64,000 bases of DNA from Micromonospora inyonensis (GCF_900091415.1 NZ_FMHU01000001.1:2542001-2606000); one strand, 5' to 3'. Counted from the first letter of the stretch, positions 8,428 through 18,932 are shown. Notes: generated by a model from the letters alone, not told the origin. Translations and numbers: made by a program.

Positions 8428-9669
8428 TCAGAGCGGGTACGGCAGGTCGACGACGCGGTCGTCGGTGACCTCGGTGGCCGGGGCCCAGGCCTCGTAGACG
8501 CCCCGCTCGTGGCACTGCGCGCCGGTGGCCGCCACCGCCTCCGGTCCCGGCCGGCACAGCCGCAGCCGCAGCCAGCCCGTCTCCTCCCGCAGCACCACGC
8601 AGTCCACGTCGCGCCAGCGGGCGTACCGCAGTCGCCGGGCGACCGACTCCACCGGGTACCGGGCGGTCCGGGTCAACGCCTGCATCCGGAACCCCCCGGG
8701 CAGGTCGGCCACCGCCTCGTACTCGCTGCCGGCGTAGCCGCCGACCAGCCGGGTCGAGGCGGCCGGCTCGGCGATCGGCACGTACTCCTGCTCGGAGGAG
8801 AGGCCCGGCACCGTGGCGAGGAGGTGCCGCCACCGCGGCCCGACCATCCGCAGCCAGCCCCGCTGCTCGGCCTGGTAGGCGTAGAGCACCACCTCCACCC
8901 CCTCGGCCGGGTAGGCGACCAGGGTGGCGTTCGCCGGCATCGGCAGGTCGGCGAAGTCGCGGGTGACGAACTCCGGGACCACCTGGGTGCTGCTCGGCGC
9001 GAAGCCGGTGCCGAGCACCGCCGCGCCGACCCGCTCCCCGGCCGCCAGCTCCACCAGTCCCCGGTGCGCCCCGCCGGCGGGCGCGTCGTAGTCGGCCGGG
9101 TCGGCCGCCCGCCAGCGCAGCGCGTACACCACGTCCGGCGCGGGACCGTCGTCGGTGCGCAGCACCGCCAGCGCCGACGGGGTACGCAGATGCGCCACGT
9201 CGTGCTCCCGGTGGCAGAAGCCGTGCGGCAGCAGTCCCCGTACGTGGCCGGCGAGCTGGCGGGCGGAGAGCACCTTCACCATCCGGGTGCCCCGACGGAT
9301 GACGGCCGAGGCGCGCAGCGTGGCGAGCACCGGGTCCCCGGCGGCGGACGGCTGTTGGGTGAGCTGCTGGATCTGCGTCCAGGTGCGGTCCCGGTGCAGC
9401 GGTACCAGCAGCGGCGCGTCCGGTTCCTCGTCCGCCTGCCCCGGTCCATCCTGCACCGCCGTCACCTCGGTCGCGTGGACGAAGCGTCGCCACGGCAGGG
9501 GCGCGCCGGGGCGGGGCGCCCACGCGAAGCCGGGCAGCTCCACCCCGCTGAAGATCTCGTACGCGGCACCCCGGGCGATCTGCTCCGCCGGGTACACCGC
9601 GCCCCGGTACGTCACGCGCGGCCCGACCCGCGCCGGGGTGGCGTCGTCGGTCTGGGTGGGGGCAGTCAC
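8428..9669 (-). CDS. Conserved hypothetical protein
   Basis: A 413-residue soluble protein that I do not recognise. It is Ala/Arg/Val-rich, without membrane segments or obvious catalytic motifs. Segments such as GVELPGFAWAPRP, FVTRDFADLP and LRYARWRDVDCVVLREETGW suggest two repeats of a beta-rich fold. The chosen start is GTG 9669: a TACCGT box (nt 9677-9682 on the plus strand, read in reverse) lies 7 nt upstream, which fits a leaderless transcript. An ATG at 9759 is possible but would overlap the tatD promoter region. It is divergent from tatD, with about 95 bp between starts. Codon bias is normal, so it is a real gene. Confidence 0.7.
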   Translation of the reverse strand: MTAPTQTDDATPARVGPRVTYRGAVYPAEQIARGAAYEIFSGVELPGFAWAPRPGAPLPWRRFVHATEVTAVQDGPGQADEEPDAPLLVPLHRDRTWTQIQQLTQQPSAAGDPVLATLRASAVIRRGTRMVKVLSARQLAGHVRGLLPHGFCHREHDVAHLRTPSALAVLRTDDGPAPDVVYALRWRAADPADYDAPAGGAHRGLVELAAGERVGAAVLGTGFAPSSTQVVPEFVTRDFADLPMPANATLVAYPAEGVEVVLYAYQAEQRGWLRMVGPRWRHLLATVPGLSSEQEYVPIAEPAASTRLVGGYAGSEYEAVADLPGGFRMQALTRTARYPVESVARRLRYARWRDVDCVVLREETGWLRLRLCRPGPEAVAATGAQCHERGVYEAWAPATEVTDDRVVDLPYPL

Positions 9670-9764
9670 CAGCCGAACGGTAAAGGCCCTGGGTACCGCA
9701 GGGATTAACAGTGGATTGCGGGTCGGGGACGGCGGTCGCGGATGGTGTGTGATGCTCATCGACG

Positions 9765-10652
9765 ATGAGTGAGCCGACCGAATCCCGCCGTCAGCGTGCC
9801 GCCCGCCGGGCCGGGGAGTTCCCGCCCGCCCCGGAGCCGCTGCCCCACCCCGTCCCGGACAGTCACACCCACCTCGACATCACCGTCAGCGAGGCCGGCA
9901 CGCCCGGTGGTCCCGCCGACGACCCGGTCGCGGCGACGATCGGAGTGGCCGCCGGGGTGGGCGTCGACCGGCTGGTCCAGGTCGGCGTGGACGTCGACTC
10001 CTCCGTCTGGGGGGCCGAGGTCGCCGTCCGGTACCCGGCGGTGGTCGCCACCGTCGCCCTGCACCCCAACGAGGCCCCCCGCCTGGCCGACCTGGACGAG
10101 GCGCTGCGGCGGATCGAGGCGCTGGCCGCCCGGGACCGGGTACGCGGCATCGGCGAGACCGGACTGGACTTCTTCCGTACCGGCCAGGAGGGGCGCGCCG
10201 CGCAGGAGGCGAGCTTCCGGGCGCACGTCGCCATCGCCAAGCGGTACGGCAAGCCGCTGGTCATCCACGACCGGGACGCGCACGCCGACGTGCTGCGGGT
10301 CCTCGACGACGAGGGCGCGCCGGACACCGTGGTGCTGCACTGCTTCTCCGGCGACGCGGACTTCGCCGCCGAGTGCGTACGCCGGGGCTACCTGCTCAGC
10401 TTCGCCGGTACGGTCACCTTCGCCAGCGCCGGGGCACTGCGGGAGGCCGCCGCGTCGACCCCGCCGGAGCAGCTGCTGGTGGAGACCGACGCGCCGTACC
10501 TCACCCCGATGCCGCACCGGGGGCGGCCCAACGCCTCCTACCTGATCCCGCTGACCGTCCGCGCGCTGGCCGCCACCACCGGCACCGACCTGGCGGACCT
10601 GTGCGCGCACCTGTCGGCGAACGGGGAACGGGTCTTCGGCCCGTGGCGGTGA
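9765..10652 (+). CDS. tatD: TatD family metal-dependent DNase
   Basis: A 295-residue TIM-barrel hydrolase. The metal-binding motif is DSHTHLD (His34, His36). RGIGETGLDFFR provides the bridging Glu, KPLVIHDRDAH and VVLHCFSGD supply further His ligands, and LVETDAPYLTPMP carries the last Asp. TatD proteins are 3'-5' exonucleases or endonucleases linked to DNA repair. Residues 1-30 are a basic, Pro-rich extension before the barrel. In many actinobacteria tatD lies between metG and rpfB-rsmA. Here no rpf gene follows; a palindromic repeat element fills the gap to rsmA. Confidence 0.93.
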   Translation: MSEPTESRRQRAARRAGEFPPAPEPLPHPVPDSHTHLDITVSEAGTPGGPADDPVAATIGVAAGVGVDRLVQVGVDVDSSVWGAEVAVRYPAVVATVALHPNEAPRLADLDEALRRIEALAARDRVRGIGETGLDFFRTGQEGRAAQEASFRAHVAIAKRYGKPLVIHDRDAHADVLRVLDDEGAPDTVVLHCFSGDADFAAECVRRGYLLSFAGTVTFASAGALREAAASTPPEQLLVETDAPYLTPMPHRGRPNASYLIPLTVRALAATTGTDLADLCAHLSANGERVFGPWR

Positions 10653-10684
10653 GTTCACGGGGCGGTGCGGGGGTGCCGGGTGTC

Positions 10685-10732
10685 TGCAGGGGACCCTTCC
10701 TCGACAAAAAGCGGTAGCAGGGGACCCCTGCT
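10685..10732 (+). repeat. Palindromic intergenic element, copy 1
   Basis: A 16-16-16 element: left arm tgcaggggacccttcc (10685-10700), loop tcgacaaaaagcggta (10701-10716), right arm gcaggggacccctgct (10717-10732). The left arm is identical to the reverse complement of the right arm of copy 3, and the loop differs by one base from the reverse complement of that copy's loop. The right arm has diverged; with flanking bases it makes its own perfect 11-bp hairpin (ggtagcagggg / cccctgctacc). It lies between tatD and rsmA. Confidence 0.85.
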
Positions 10733-10811
10733 ACCGCCCCGGCCCGCCCCGGCCCACCTCTGCCCCCCACCTTCCCCCACCACCCCGGCCGAGGGGCGGC
10801 GGGCGGCGACG

Positions 10812-10817
10812 TAGGGT
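10812..10817 (+). promoter_or_regulatory. Probable -10 box of a leaderless rsmA transcript
   Basis: TAGGGT lies 8 nt before the rsmA ATG at 10826, without a ribosome site between them. Confidence 0.5.
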
Positions 10818-10825
10818 GTGGGGCC

Positions 10826-11698
10826 ATGGCCGTAGACCTGCTCGGCCCGGCGGAGATCCGGGATCTGGCCGCCCGGCTGGGCGTGGCACCGACCAAGAAG
10901 CTCGGCCAGAACTTCGTGCACGACCCGAACACGGTGCGCCGGATCGTCACCGCCGCCGGGCTCACCCCGGACGACGTGGCCCTGGAGGTCGGCCCCGGCC
11001 TCGGATCGCTCACCCTCGGGCTGCTGCCGGCCGCCGCGCACGTGCACGCCGTGGAGATCGACCCGACGCTGGCCGGGGCGCTGCCGGAGACCGCCGCCCG
11101 GTTCGCCGGGCCGGACGCCGCCCGGCTCACCGTGCACCGGGCCGACGCGCTGCGGGTCACCGCCGCCGAGCTGGCCGACCCGGCCCCGACCGCCCTGGTG
11201 GCCAACCTGCCCTACAACGTGGCCGTGCCGGTGGTGCTGCACCTCCTCGCCGAGCTGCCCAGCCTCCGCAGCGGCCTGGTGATGGTGCAGAAGGAGGTCG
11301 CCGACCGGCTGGTCGCCGGTCCCGGCTCCCGGGTGTACGGCATTCCCTCGGTCAAGCTCGCCTGGTACGCGTCCGCCCGGTCGGCCGGCCGCGTCCCGCC
11401 GAACGTGTTCTGGCCGGTCCCGAACGTCGACTCCGGCTTGGTCGCCTTCACCCGGCACGACCCGCCCCGGCCGGACGTACCCCGGACGCGGGTCTTCGCC
11501 GTGGTGGACGCGGCGTTCGCGCAGCGCCGCAAGACCCTGCGCGCCGCGTTGGCCGGCTGGGCGGGGAGCGCGGACCGGGCCGCGGCGGCGCTCACCGCGG
11601 CGGGGGTGGACCCCGGCGCCCGGGGCGAGCAGCTCACCGTCGAGCAGTTCGCCGCGATCGCCGCGTCGGCTCCCGCCGGTACGCCGCCCGCACAGTAG
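10826..11698 (+). CDS. rsmA: 16S rRNA dimethyladenosine transferase
   Basis: A 290-residue KsgA/RsmA methyltransferase that dimethylates two adjacent adenines near the 3' end of 16S rRNA late in small-subunit assembly. The opening [20 protein letters not shown]-binding [15 protein letters not shown] and the catalytic NLPYN motif are all intact, as is the C-terminal [12 protein letters not shown]. Start ATG 10826 fits a leaderless mRNA. ispE follows, as usual in actinobacteria, although a short leftover reading frame lies between them. The upstream neighbour is tatD rather than rpfB. Confidence 0.96.
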   Translation: MAVDLLGPAEIRDLAARLGVAPTKKLGQNFVHDPNTVRRIVTAAGLTPDDVALEVGPGLGSLTLGLLPAAAHVHAVEIDPTLAGALPETAARFAGPDAARLTVHRADALRVTAAELADPAPTALVANLPYNVAVPVVLHLLAELPSLRSGLVMVQKEVADRLVAGPGSRVYGIPSVKLAWYASARSAGRVPPNVFWPVPNVDSGLVAFTRHDPPRPDVPRTRVFAVVDAAFAQRRKTLRAALAGWAGSADRAAAALTAAGVDPGARGEQLTVEQFAAIAASAPAGTPPAQ

Positions 11699-11848
11699 GC
11701 TGACCCGCGAGTCCGCCCCCGCCGGGCGGACCCGGGTACCGACGACCTGGTCGAGGGCCACCACGAGCCGGCCCCCGACTTCGCCGAGGAGCTGACCGTG
11801 GAAGAGCCGTTCGACATCCGCCTGCGCGTCCGGGACGTCACCCCGTGA
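11699..11848 (+). pseudogene. Short leftover frame, possibly Uma2-like C-terminus
   Basis: Directly after the rsmA stop, the same frame stays open for 49 codons and ends at TGA 11846-11848. It has no start codon near its beginning. The second half (APDFAEELTVEEPFDIRLRV) has coding-like composition and resembles, from memory, the last beta strands of Uma2-family (DUF820) PD-(D/E)XK-type proteins, which often end in a similar EPF-I-L pattern. The stop overlaps the ispE GTG (GTGA). I read it as the tail of a deleted gene whose stop may still couple translation into ispE. Confidence 0.35.
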
Positions 11849-12795
11849 CCGGGGCATGGCGACCGGACGAGGACGACCAGCAGCAGGGGGCCGGTGGTCC
11901 GGTCCGGGTCCGGGTACCCGCCAAGATCAACCTGCATCTCGGGGTCGGGCCGCTCCGCGCCGACGGCTACCACGAGCTGAACACCGTCTACCACGCCATC
12001 TCGATCCACGACGAGCTGACCGCCCGTCGCGGGGACACCCTCACCCTCACCATGGAGGGCGAGGGCGCCGGTGAGCTGGCCCTGGACGATTCCAACCTGG
12101 TGGTCCGGGCAGCCCGGGCGCTGGCCGCGCACACCGGCTGCCCGGCGCACGCCCGACTGCACCTGCGCAAGCAGATCCCGCTCGCGGGCGGGTTGGCCGG
12201 TGGGAGCGCCGACGCCGCGGCCACCCTGGTCGCCTGCGACGCGCTCTGGGGCACCGGCCTGTCCCGCGACGAGCTCGCCACGATCGCCGCCGACCTCGGC
12301 TCCGACGTGCCGTTCCTCATCCACGGCGGGACGGCGCTGGGCACTGGCCGGGGCGAGGCGGTCAGCCCCGTGCTGGTCCGCCCCACCTCCTGGCACTGGG
12401 TGGTGGCGATCGCCGACGGCGGGCTCTCCACCCCCGAGGCGTACCGGGAACTCGACCGGCTCCGCGACACGGGCGACGCCCCCGGTCCGATCGGCAGCAC
12501 CGACGCGCTCCTCGCCGCCCTGCGTCAGCGGGACCCGGCCGTGCTCGCCGCCGTGCTCGGCAACGACCTCCAGGCCGCCGCCCTGTCCATGCGGCCGACG
12601 CTGGCCGCCACGCTCCGGGCCGGGGAGGCGGCCGGCGCGCTCGCCGGCATCGTGTCCGGTTCCGGCCCCACCTGCGTCTTCCTGACCAAGGACGCCGACG
12701 ACGCGGAACGGGTGGCCGGGGAGCTGACCGCCGCCGGGGTGTGCCGCCAGGCCCGTCCCGCCCACGGCCCGGTCGCCGGCGCCCGCATCTGCTGA
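11845..12795 (+). CDS. ispE: 4-diphosphocytidyl-2-C-methyl-D-erythritol kinase
   Basis: A 316-residue GHMP kinase of the MEP isoprenoid pathway. It phosphorylates the 2-hydroxyl of CDP-methylerythritol. Residues 1-20 are a polar extension, then VRVPAKINLHLGVGPLRADG supplies the substrate-binding Lys. The phosphate loop is PLAGGLAGGSADAAATL and the C-terminal GHMP motif is GIVSGSGPTCVF. The start GTG 11845 overlaps a TGA from the leftover frame upstream. The rsmA-ispE linkage is conserved in actinobacteria. Confidence 0.95.
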   Translation: MTGAWRPDEDDQQQGAGGPVRVRVPAKINLHLGVGPLRADGYHELNTVYHAISIHDELTARRGDTLTLTMEGEGAGELALDDSNLVVRAARALAAHTGCPAHARLHLRKQIPLAGGLAGGSADAAATLVACDALWGTGLSRDELATIAADLGSDVPFLIHGGTALGTGRGEAVSPVLVRPTSWHWVVAIADGGLSTPEAYRELDRLRDTGDAPGPIGSTDALLAALRQRDPAVLAAVLGNDLQAAALSMRPTLAATLRAGEAAGALAGIVSGSGPTCVFLTKDADDAERVAGELTAAGVCRQARPAHGPVAGARIC

Positions 12796-13120
12796 CCCCA
12801 CCGCCTGCCGCTCCCCCCGGCCGTCCGCGGCCGGCGTCCCGATCTGCGGTATCCGGGGCTGACGACGCCGCGCGTCTCGCCGACGTGCCCCAAGCGGGAG
12901 CGGAAGCCGGCATGGCGCGGCAGGGCACGGCGCGGCAGGGCGGCGCGGCAGGGCACGGCGTGGGGCGGGAGGGCACGGCGCGGAACGGCACGGCGCGGGG
13001 CGGCGTGGCACGGCGTGGCACGGGGCCGGTGGGCGGGACGGTCGGGGCGGCTACGCTTGGGGCCGGCGTCCCGTGGTGCCCGTCCGGCACCGGGGCGCCT
13101 TGATCATGAAAGGTGGGGGA
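12796..13120. promoter_or_regulatory. Intergenic region between ispE and the ABC-F gene
   Basis: A 325-bp gap. Its middle is the degenerate GC-rich repeat listed separately. A TACGCT box near 13052 could be a -10 element for the downstream gene, and aaaggtgggg at 13109-13118 is its ribosome site. No gene is seen. Confidence 0.4.
12912..13030 (+). repeat. Degenerate GC-rich tandem repeat (ggcacggcgcgg-like)
   Basis: About 120 bp made of imperfect copies of ggcacggcgcgg, ggcagggcggcg and ggcacggcgtgg. It has almost no T on the plus strand apart from the gtgg units. It looks like replication slippage in non-coding DNA. Confidence 0.7.
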
Positions 13121-14923
<1,803 letters not shown>

Positions 14924-15035
14924 CCACGTCCGGCCGCCCACGGTCACAAAGGCGGGGTCCGTTGCGGCGTCACCACACGGTATGCGGGAGAATCACTCAC
15001 GAACCCCTCAACCGACCGGCGTTGGAGACTCAGAC

Positions 15036-15491
15036 ATGGCCCACACCCCCGTCAACCACCCCGCGCGGCCGATCTACCGGGCGATCGGCGGGCTGACCGG
15101 TCTGTACCTGGTGGTCTTCGGTGTCCTCGGTGTCGTCACCACGATGGGCGACGAGCTCTTCGCCCAGGATGACACCAAGGTCCTCGGCCAGGGGACGAAT
15201 CTCGGATTCTCCCTCCTCACCATCGTGATCGGCGCCGCCGTGCTGGCCGGCACCGCCCTCGGCCGCAACCGCGACGTCGCGATCAACCAGTGGACGGCGT
15301 ACGGGCTGTTGGCGCTCAGCCTCTTCGAGCTGGCCTTCCTCCAGACCGACGTCAACATCTTCAACTTCACCATCGCCACCGTGATCGTGACCATGGTCCT
15401 CGGCCTGGTTCTGCTGATGGTCGGCATGTACGGCAAGGTCGGCACCGAGGAGGACCAGAAGGCCTGGCAGGAGGCCCGGCTGCTGCTCTGA
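15036..15491 (+). CDS. DUF4383 membrane protein, copy A
   Basis: A 151-residue integral membrane protein with four predicted helices: LTGLYLVVFGVLGVV, LGFSLLTIVIGAAVLAG, WTAYGLLALSLFELAFL and IATVIVTMVLGLVLLMVGM. The N-terminal HTPVNHPARPIYRAIGGL is the DUF4383 signature. The function of the family is unknown. ATG 15036 follows ggag. It is followed at 97 bp by a paralogue with the same topology. The 112-bp upstream gap separates it from the ABC-F gene and probably holds its promoter. Confidence 0.88.
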   Translation: MAHTPVNHPARPIYRAIGGLTGLYLVVFGVLGVVTTMGDELFAQDDTKVLGQGTNLGFSLLTIVIGAAVLAGTALGRNRDVAINQWTAYGLLALSLFELAFLQTDVNIFNFTIATVIVTMVLGLVLLMVGMYGKVGTEEDQKAWQEARLLL

Positions 15492-15588
15492 GGCGATTCC
15501 GGCACCGGCCTCGGCGGTTCGTCGGACACCCTCCCCCGTTCCGGGTGACAATCCGCAGAGATTGCTCCCGGATTCGGAGGAGGGTGTC

Positions 15589-16059
15589 ATGCCGCACTTC
15601 CCGGTCAACCATCCGGCGCGCCCGCTCTACCGGGTCTTCGCCGGCCTCGTCGGCTTCTACATCCTGGTCTTCGGTGTCTGGGGCGTCGTGCAGACGTGGG
15701 GCGAGCCCCTCTTCGACCGGGGCAGCCACTGGGCCCTCGGGCTACGCACCAACCCGGCCTTCTCGCTGGCCTCGGTGCTCTTCGGCATCGTGCTGCTGAT
15801 CGGCGCGTCCCGCCGGAGCAACCTCGGGCACTACATGAACCTCACGGCCGGGGTGGTCTTCATGGTCACCGGTGTGTTGATGATGAGCGTGCTCCAGACC
15901 GACGCGAACATCCTGAACTTCTCGATGTCCACGGTCATCGTCTCGATGGTCTTCGGGCTGCTGCTCCTCGCCACCGGCCTCTACGACAAGGTCGGCCCGC
16001 CCGAGTACGCCGAGAGCGAACGACGCGAGCGGAACCACGTCATCACCGGTCCCCGCTGA
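15589..16059 (+). CDS. DUF4383 membrane protein, copy B
   Basis: A 156-residue paralogue of the preceding gene. It shares the opening FPVNHPARPLYRVFAGLVGF and the DANILNFSMSTVIVSMVFGL region, which matches DVNIFNFTIATVIVTMVLGL in copy A. Four membrane helices are evident, and the C-terminus is a short charged tail. ATG 15589 follows a strong ggaggagg site. Identity looks high enough for an old tandem duplication, yet the copies have diverged throughout, so both are probably kept for use. Confidence 0.88.
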   Translation: MPHFPVNHPARPLYRVFAGLVGFYILVFGVWGVVQTWGEPLFDRGSHWALGLRTNPAFSLASVLFGIVLLIGASRRSNLGHYMNLTAGVVFMVTGVLMMSVLQTDANILNFSMSTVIVSMVFGLLLLATGLYDKVGPPEYAESERRERNHVITGPR

Positions 16060-16135
16060 GCGGGCGGCCGGTCCAGCTCCGGGCGGCGGCGACGCGGACG
16101 CACCGTTCCCACCACGGGGCCGTCGACGGCCCGCC

Positions 16136-16822
16136 TCACCGACCGCGCACGGTGATCATCCCCGGCTTCGCCTCCAGGTGCGACAGGCCGTTCCAGGCCA
16201 GGTTGACCAGGTGCGCGGCGACCGTCTCCTTGCGTGGCCTGCGCACCTCCAGCCACCAGCGGCCGGTCAGCGCCACCATGCCCACCAGCGCCTGCGAGTA
16301 CAGCTCCGCCAGCTTCGGGTCGTACCCCCGGCTCTTGAACTCGGCGCCGAGGATGTGCTCCACCTGGTGCGCGACGTCGTTGAGCACGCTGCTGAAGTTG
16401 CCCGTGGCGGAGAGCAGTGGCGATTCCCGGACCAGCACCCGGAAGCCGCTGGCATCCTCCTCGATATAGCTGAGCAGCGCCATGGCCGCCTGCTCCAGCA
16501 GCTCCCGTGGGTGGCCGGCGGTCAGCGCCGTGGTGATCCGGTCCAGCAGGGAGCGGACCTCCCGGTCCACCACCACCGCGTAGAGGCCCTCCTTGCCGCC
16601 GAAGTGCTCGTAGACCACCGGCTTGGAGACCTTCGCTCTCGCCGCCACCTCCTCTATCGAGGTCGCGTCGAAACCACGCTCGGCGAAGATCTGCCGTGCG
16701 ATCGAGATGAGTTGCTCACGACGCTGGGCCGCGGGCATCCGTACCCGGGGCACCGGTTTCGCCGATGGCGGCACGGCCCGCCGTCGGGCCGGACCGCTGT
16801 CGCCGTCGGGGACGCTCGCCAT
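16136..16822 (-). CDS. TetR family transcriptional regulator
   Basis: A 228-residue regulator. Residues 1-30 are a polar tail, then the TetR N-terminal DNA-binding domain: AAQRREQLISIARQIFAERG, FDATSIEEVAARAKVSKPVV, YEHFGGKEGLYAVV. The ligand domain contains FRVLVRESPLL and GRWWLEVRRP. Ligand and targets cannot be told; it is convergent with the DUF4383 pair and divergent from tRNA-Gln. ATG 16822 is the chosen start because homologues begin close to here; the frame stays open to 17008 but that extension has low-complexity Arg/Gly/Pro composition and is probably not translated. Confidence 0.9.
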   Translation of the reverse strand: MASVPDGDSGPARRRAVPPSAKPVPRVRMPAAQRREQLISIARQIFAERGFDATSIEEVAARAKVSKPVVYEHFGGKEGLYAVVVDREVRSLLDRITTALTAGHPRELLEQAAMALLSYIEEDASGFRVLVRESPLLSATGNFSSVLNDVAHQVEHILGAEFKSRGYDPKLAELYSQALVGMVALTGRWWLEVRRPRKETVAAHLVNLAWNGLSHLEAKPGMITVRGR

Positions 16823-17222
16823 GTCATCACCTCGCGGACGCTCGGTGACGCCCTGTCGTGGAACGGTGCCCCCGCTGGGCGCGTTCACCTGCTCGCGCCG
16901 TTGGCGCCGGTCCGGATCGCGGTCCTGGAAGGACCGACCGTACCCGGAGGGCGCCCCCTCGGCGCGGCTCCCGGGCCGCCCGCGTTCGCCCCCGCTGCGC
17001 TCGGTCACCCGGCAATACTGCCAGGTTCCCGTGGGGCGGCATCGATCGGTTTACCGCTCCCCGGTCGGGTTTGCGCAGTTTGGCAGCGGTCTGCTCCGGT
17101 ACACGGCGCCTCCCGGGACCCGCGCCCGGAAGATCGGCGGGAATGAGCGATGAGCATCCGGAGTCGGGGCGCTAAGGTGTAGGGAGCGTTGCGGGCCGCG
17201 GGCTTTTGTCCGCTTCAGACCT
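16823..17222. promoter_or_regulatory. Intergenic region between TetR gene and tRNA-Gln
   Basis: About 400 bp. The TetR-proximal half is GC-rich. The middle has a lower-GC patch around 17025-17110 (ggcatcgatcggtttaccgc and onward). A likely tRNA promoter sits just upstream of the tRNA (taaggtgtaggg at about 17173-17184). No gene is supported. Confidence 0.4.
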
Positions 17223-17293
17223 TCCCGGGTCGTCTAATGGCAGGACGTCAGGTTTTGGTCCTGATTGTAGGGGTTCGAGTCCTCTCCCGGGAG
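17223..17293 (+). tRNA. tRNA-Gln (anticodon TTG)
   Basis: The cloverleaf can be folded by eye. The acceptor arm pairs tcccggg with cccggga. The D arm is gtct / ggac. The anticodon stem is tcagg / cctga around the loop ttttggt, giving anticodon TTG, which reads CAA. The T arm is agggg / cctct with loop ttcgagt. CCA is not encoded (cttg follows the discriminator). It precedes glmU, a common actinobacterial arrangement. Confidence 0.95.
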
Positions 17294-17366
17294 CTTGTAC
17301 ACATGAGCGGATGATGCGTGGTTAGCATGGCCGCAGACTGTCCGACTGCCGACGGGAGCATTCGTC

Positions 17367-18893
17367 GTGTCCCAGCCGCACCCCCGCATCGTTGTCGTGC
17401 TCGCCGCTGGTGAGGGCAAGCGGATGAAGTCGGCATTGCCCAAGGTGCTGCACCCGCTGCTGGGCCGCACCCTTGTCGGCCACGTCCTGACCGCCGCCGC
17501 GCCGCTGCGCGCGGAGCGCACGGTCGTCGTGGTCGGGCACGGTGCGGACCAGGTCCGGGCGCACCTGGCCGAGGTCGCCCCGGAGGCGACCCCGGTCCTC
17601 CAGGCCCAGCAATTGGGCACCGGGCACGCCGTCCGCATCGCCCTGGAGGCGGTCCCCGACGCGACCGGCACGGTGGTCGTGATCAACGGCGACGTGCCGT
17701 TGCTCCGGCCGGAGACGGTGGCGGCCCTGGTCGGGGCGCACGAGGACGCGGGTGCCGCGGCGACCGTGCTGGCCGCCGAGGTGCCCGACCCGACCGGCCT
17801 CGGGCGGATCGTCCGCGACTCCACCGGCCGCCTCGAGCGGATCGTCGAGGAGCGGGACGCCACCCCCGGGGAGCGGGCGATCCGCGAGATCAACGCCGGC
17901 ATCTACGCCTTCGACGTGGTGCGGCTGCGGGATGCGCTCGGCAAGCTCTGCACCGACAACGACCAGGGCGAGGAGTACCTCACCGACGTCTTCGGGCTCT
18001 TCGCCTCGGCCGGTGAGCCGGTGGCGGTGCACGTCGCCGCCGACCACGTCGAGACCCTGGGCTGCAACGACCGGGTCGAGCTGGCCGGGCTGCGCCGGCT
18101 GCTGCGGGACCGGGTGAACGAAAGCTGGATGCGGACCGGTGTCAGCCTGCTCGACCCGGAGACCACCTGGATCGACGTGACGGTCACCCTGGAGCGGGAC
18201 GCGGTGATCGACCAGAACACCCAGCTCAAGGGTGCCAGTGTGGTCGGGGCCGGTGCGCTGGTCGGGCCGGACGTCACGCTGGAGGACACCGTGGTCGGCG
18301 CGGGGGCGACGGTGGTGCGCAGCCACGCGGTGGGCGCCGAGGTCGGTCCCCGGGCCAGCGTCGGCCCGTACGCGTACCTGCGCCCGGCGGCGAAGCTGGC
18401 GGAGAAGGCCAAGGTGGGCACCTTCGTCGAGGTGAAGAACTCCGAGATCGGGGCCGGCTCCAAGGTCCCTCACCTCACCTACGTCGGGGACGCCACCATC
18501 GGCGAGCAGAGCAACATCGGCGCCGCGACGGTCTTCGTGAACTACGACGGGGTGAGCAAGCACCGCACGGTGATCGGCAGCCACGCCCGGACCGGAGCGG
18601 ACAACATGTTCGTCGCCCCGGTCGAGGTGGGCGACGGGGCGTACACCGCCGCCGGCTCGGTCATCGTGGAGGACGTGCCGCCGGGAGCGATGGGAGTGGC
18701 CCGGGCGCGGCAGCGCAACATCACGGGTTGGGTGGCCATGCGCCGCGCCGGTACGGCCGCCGCAGAAGCCGCACGGCGGGCCACGGAGGCTGCTTCCGGA
18801 CAGGGGCCGGGCGCGCGCGAGGGTGAGGCAATCCACGGCGGTGCCGAGCCGGTTCGGACGGCCGGCGGCGAGGTAGATACTGCAACCGAGTAG
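17367..18893 (+). CDS. glmU: Bifunctional GlmU: GlcNAc-1-P uridyltransferase / GlcN-1-P acetyltransferase
   Basis: A 508-residue enzyme making UDP-GlcNAc for peptidoglycan. The N-terminal pyrophosphorylase domain starts VLAAGEGKRMKSALPKVLHP and includes the INGDVPLL metal site. From about residue 250 a left-handed beta-helix carries the acetyltransferase, with KVPHLTYVGDATIGEQSNIG providing the catalytic His and acetyl-CoA site. The last 40 residues are an Ala/Glu-rich disordered tail, as in many actinobacterial GlmU. GTG 17367 lies downstream of gggagc. It is followed by prs at 39 bp. Confidence 0.97.
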   Translation: MSQPHPRIVVVLAAGEGKRMKSALPKVLHPLLGRTLVGHVLTAAAPLRAERTVVVVGHGADQVRAHLAEVAPEATPVLQAQQLGTGHAVRIALEAVPDATGTVVVINGDVPLLRPETVAALVGAHEDAGAAATVLAAEVPDPTGLGRIVRDSTGRLERIVEERDATPGERAIREINAGIYAFDVVRLRDALGKLCTDNDQGEEYLTDVFGLFASAGEPVAVHVAADHVETLGCNDRVELAGLRRLLRDRVNESWMRTGVSLLDPETTWIDVTVTLERDAVIDQNTQLKGASVVGAGALVGPDVTLEDTVVGAGATVVRSHAVGAEVGPRASVGPYAYLRPAAKLAEKAKVGTFVEVKNSEIGAGSKVPHLTYVGDATIGEQSNIGAATVFVNYDGVSKHRTVIGSHARTGADNMFVAPVEVGDGAYTAAGSVIVEDVPPGAMGVARARQRNITGWVAMRRAGTAAAEAARRATEAASGQGPGAREGEAIHGGAEPVRTAGGEVDTATE

Positions 18894-18932
18894 TCCCGGA
18901 CCACCACCTCTACCCACGGGAGCAGACGGGCC

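Noticed and set aside
16823..17008. N-terminal extension of the TetR gene to 17008
   Set aside because: Extension is low-complexity Arg/Gly/Pro, whereas ATG 16822 gives normal family length.
17223..17293. tRNA-Gln as an integration site
   Set aside because: No integrase gene and no repeat of the tRNA 3' end was seen nearby; glmU follows directly in the usual order.
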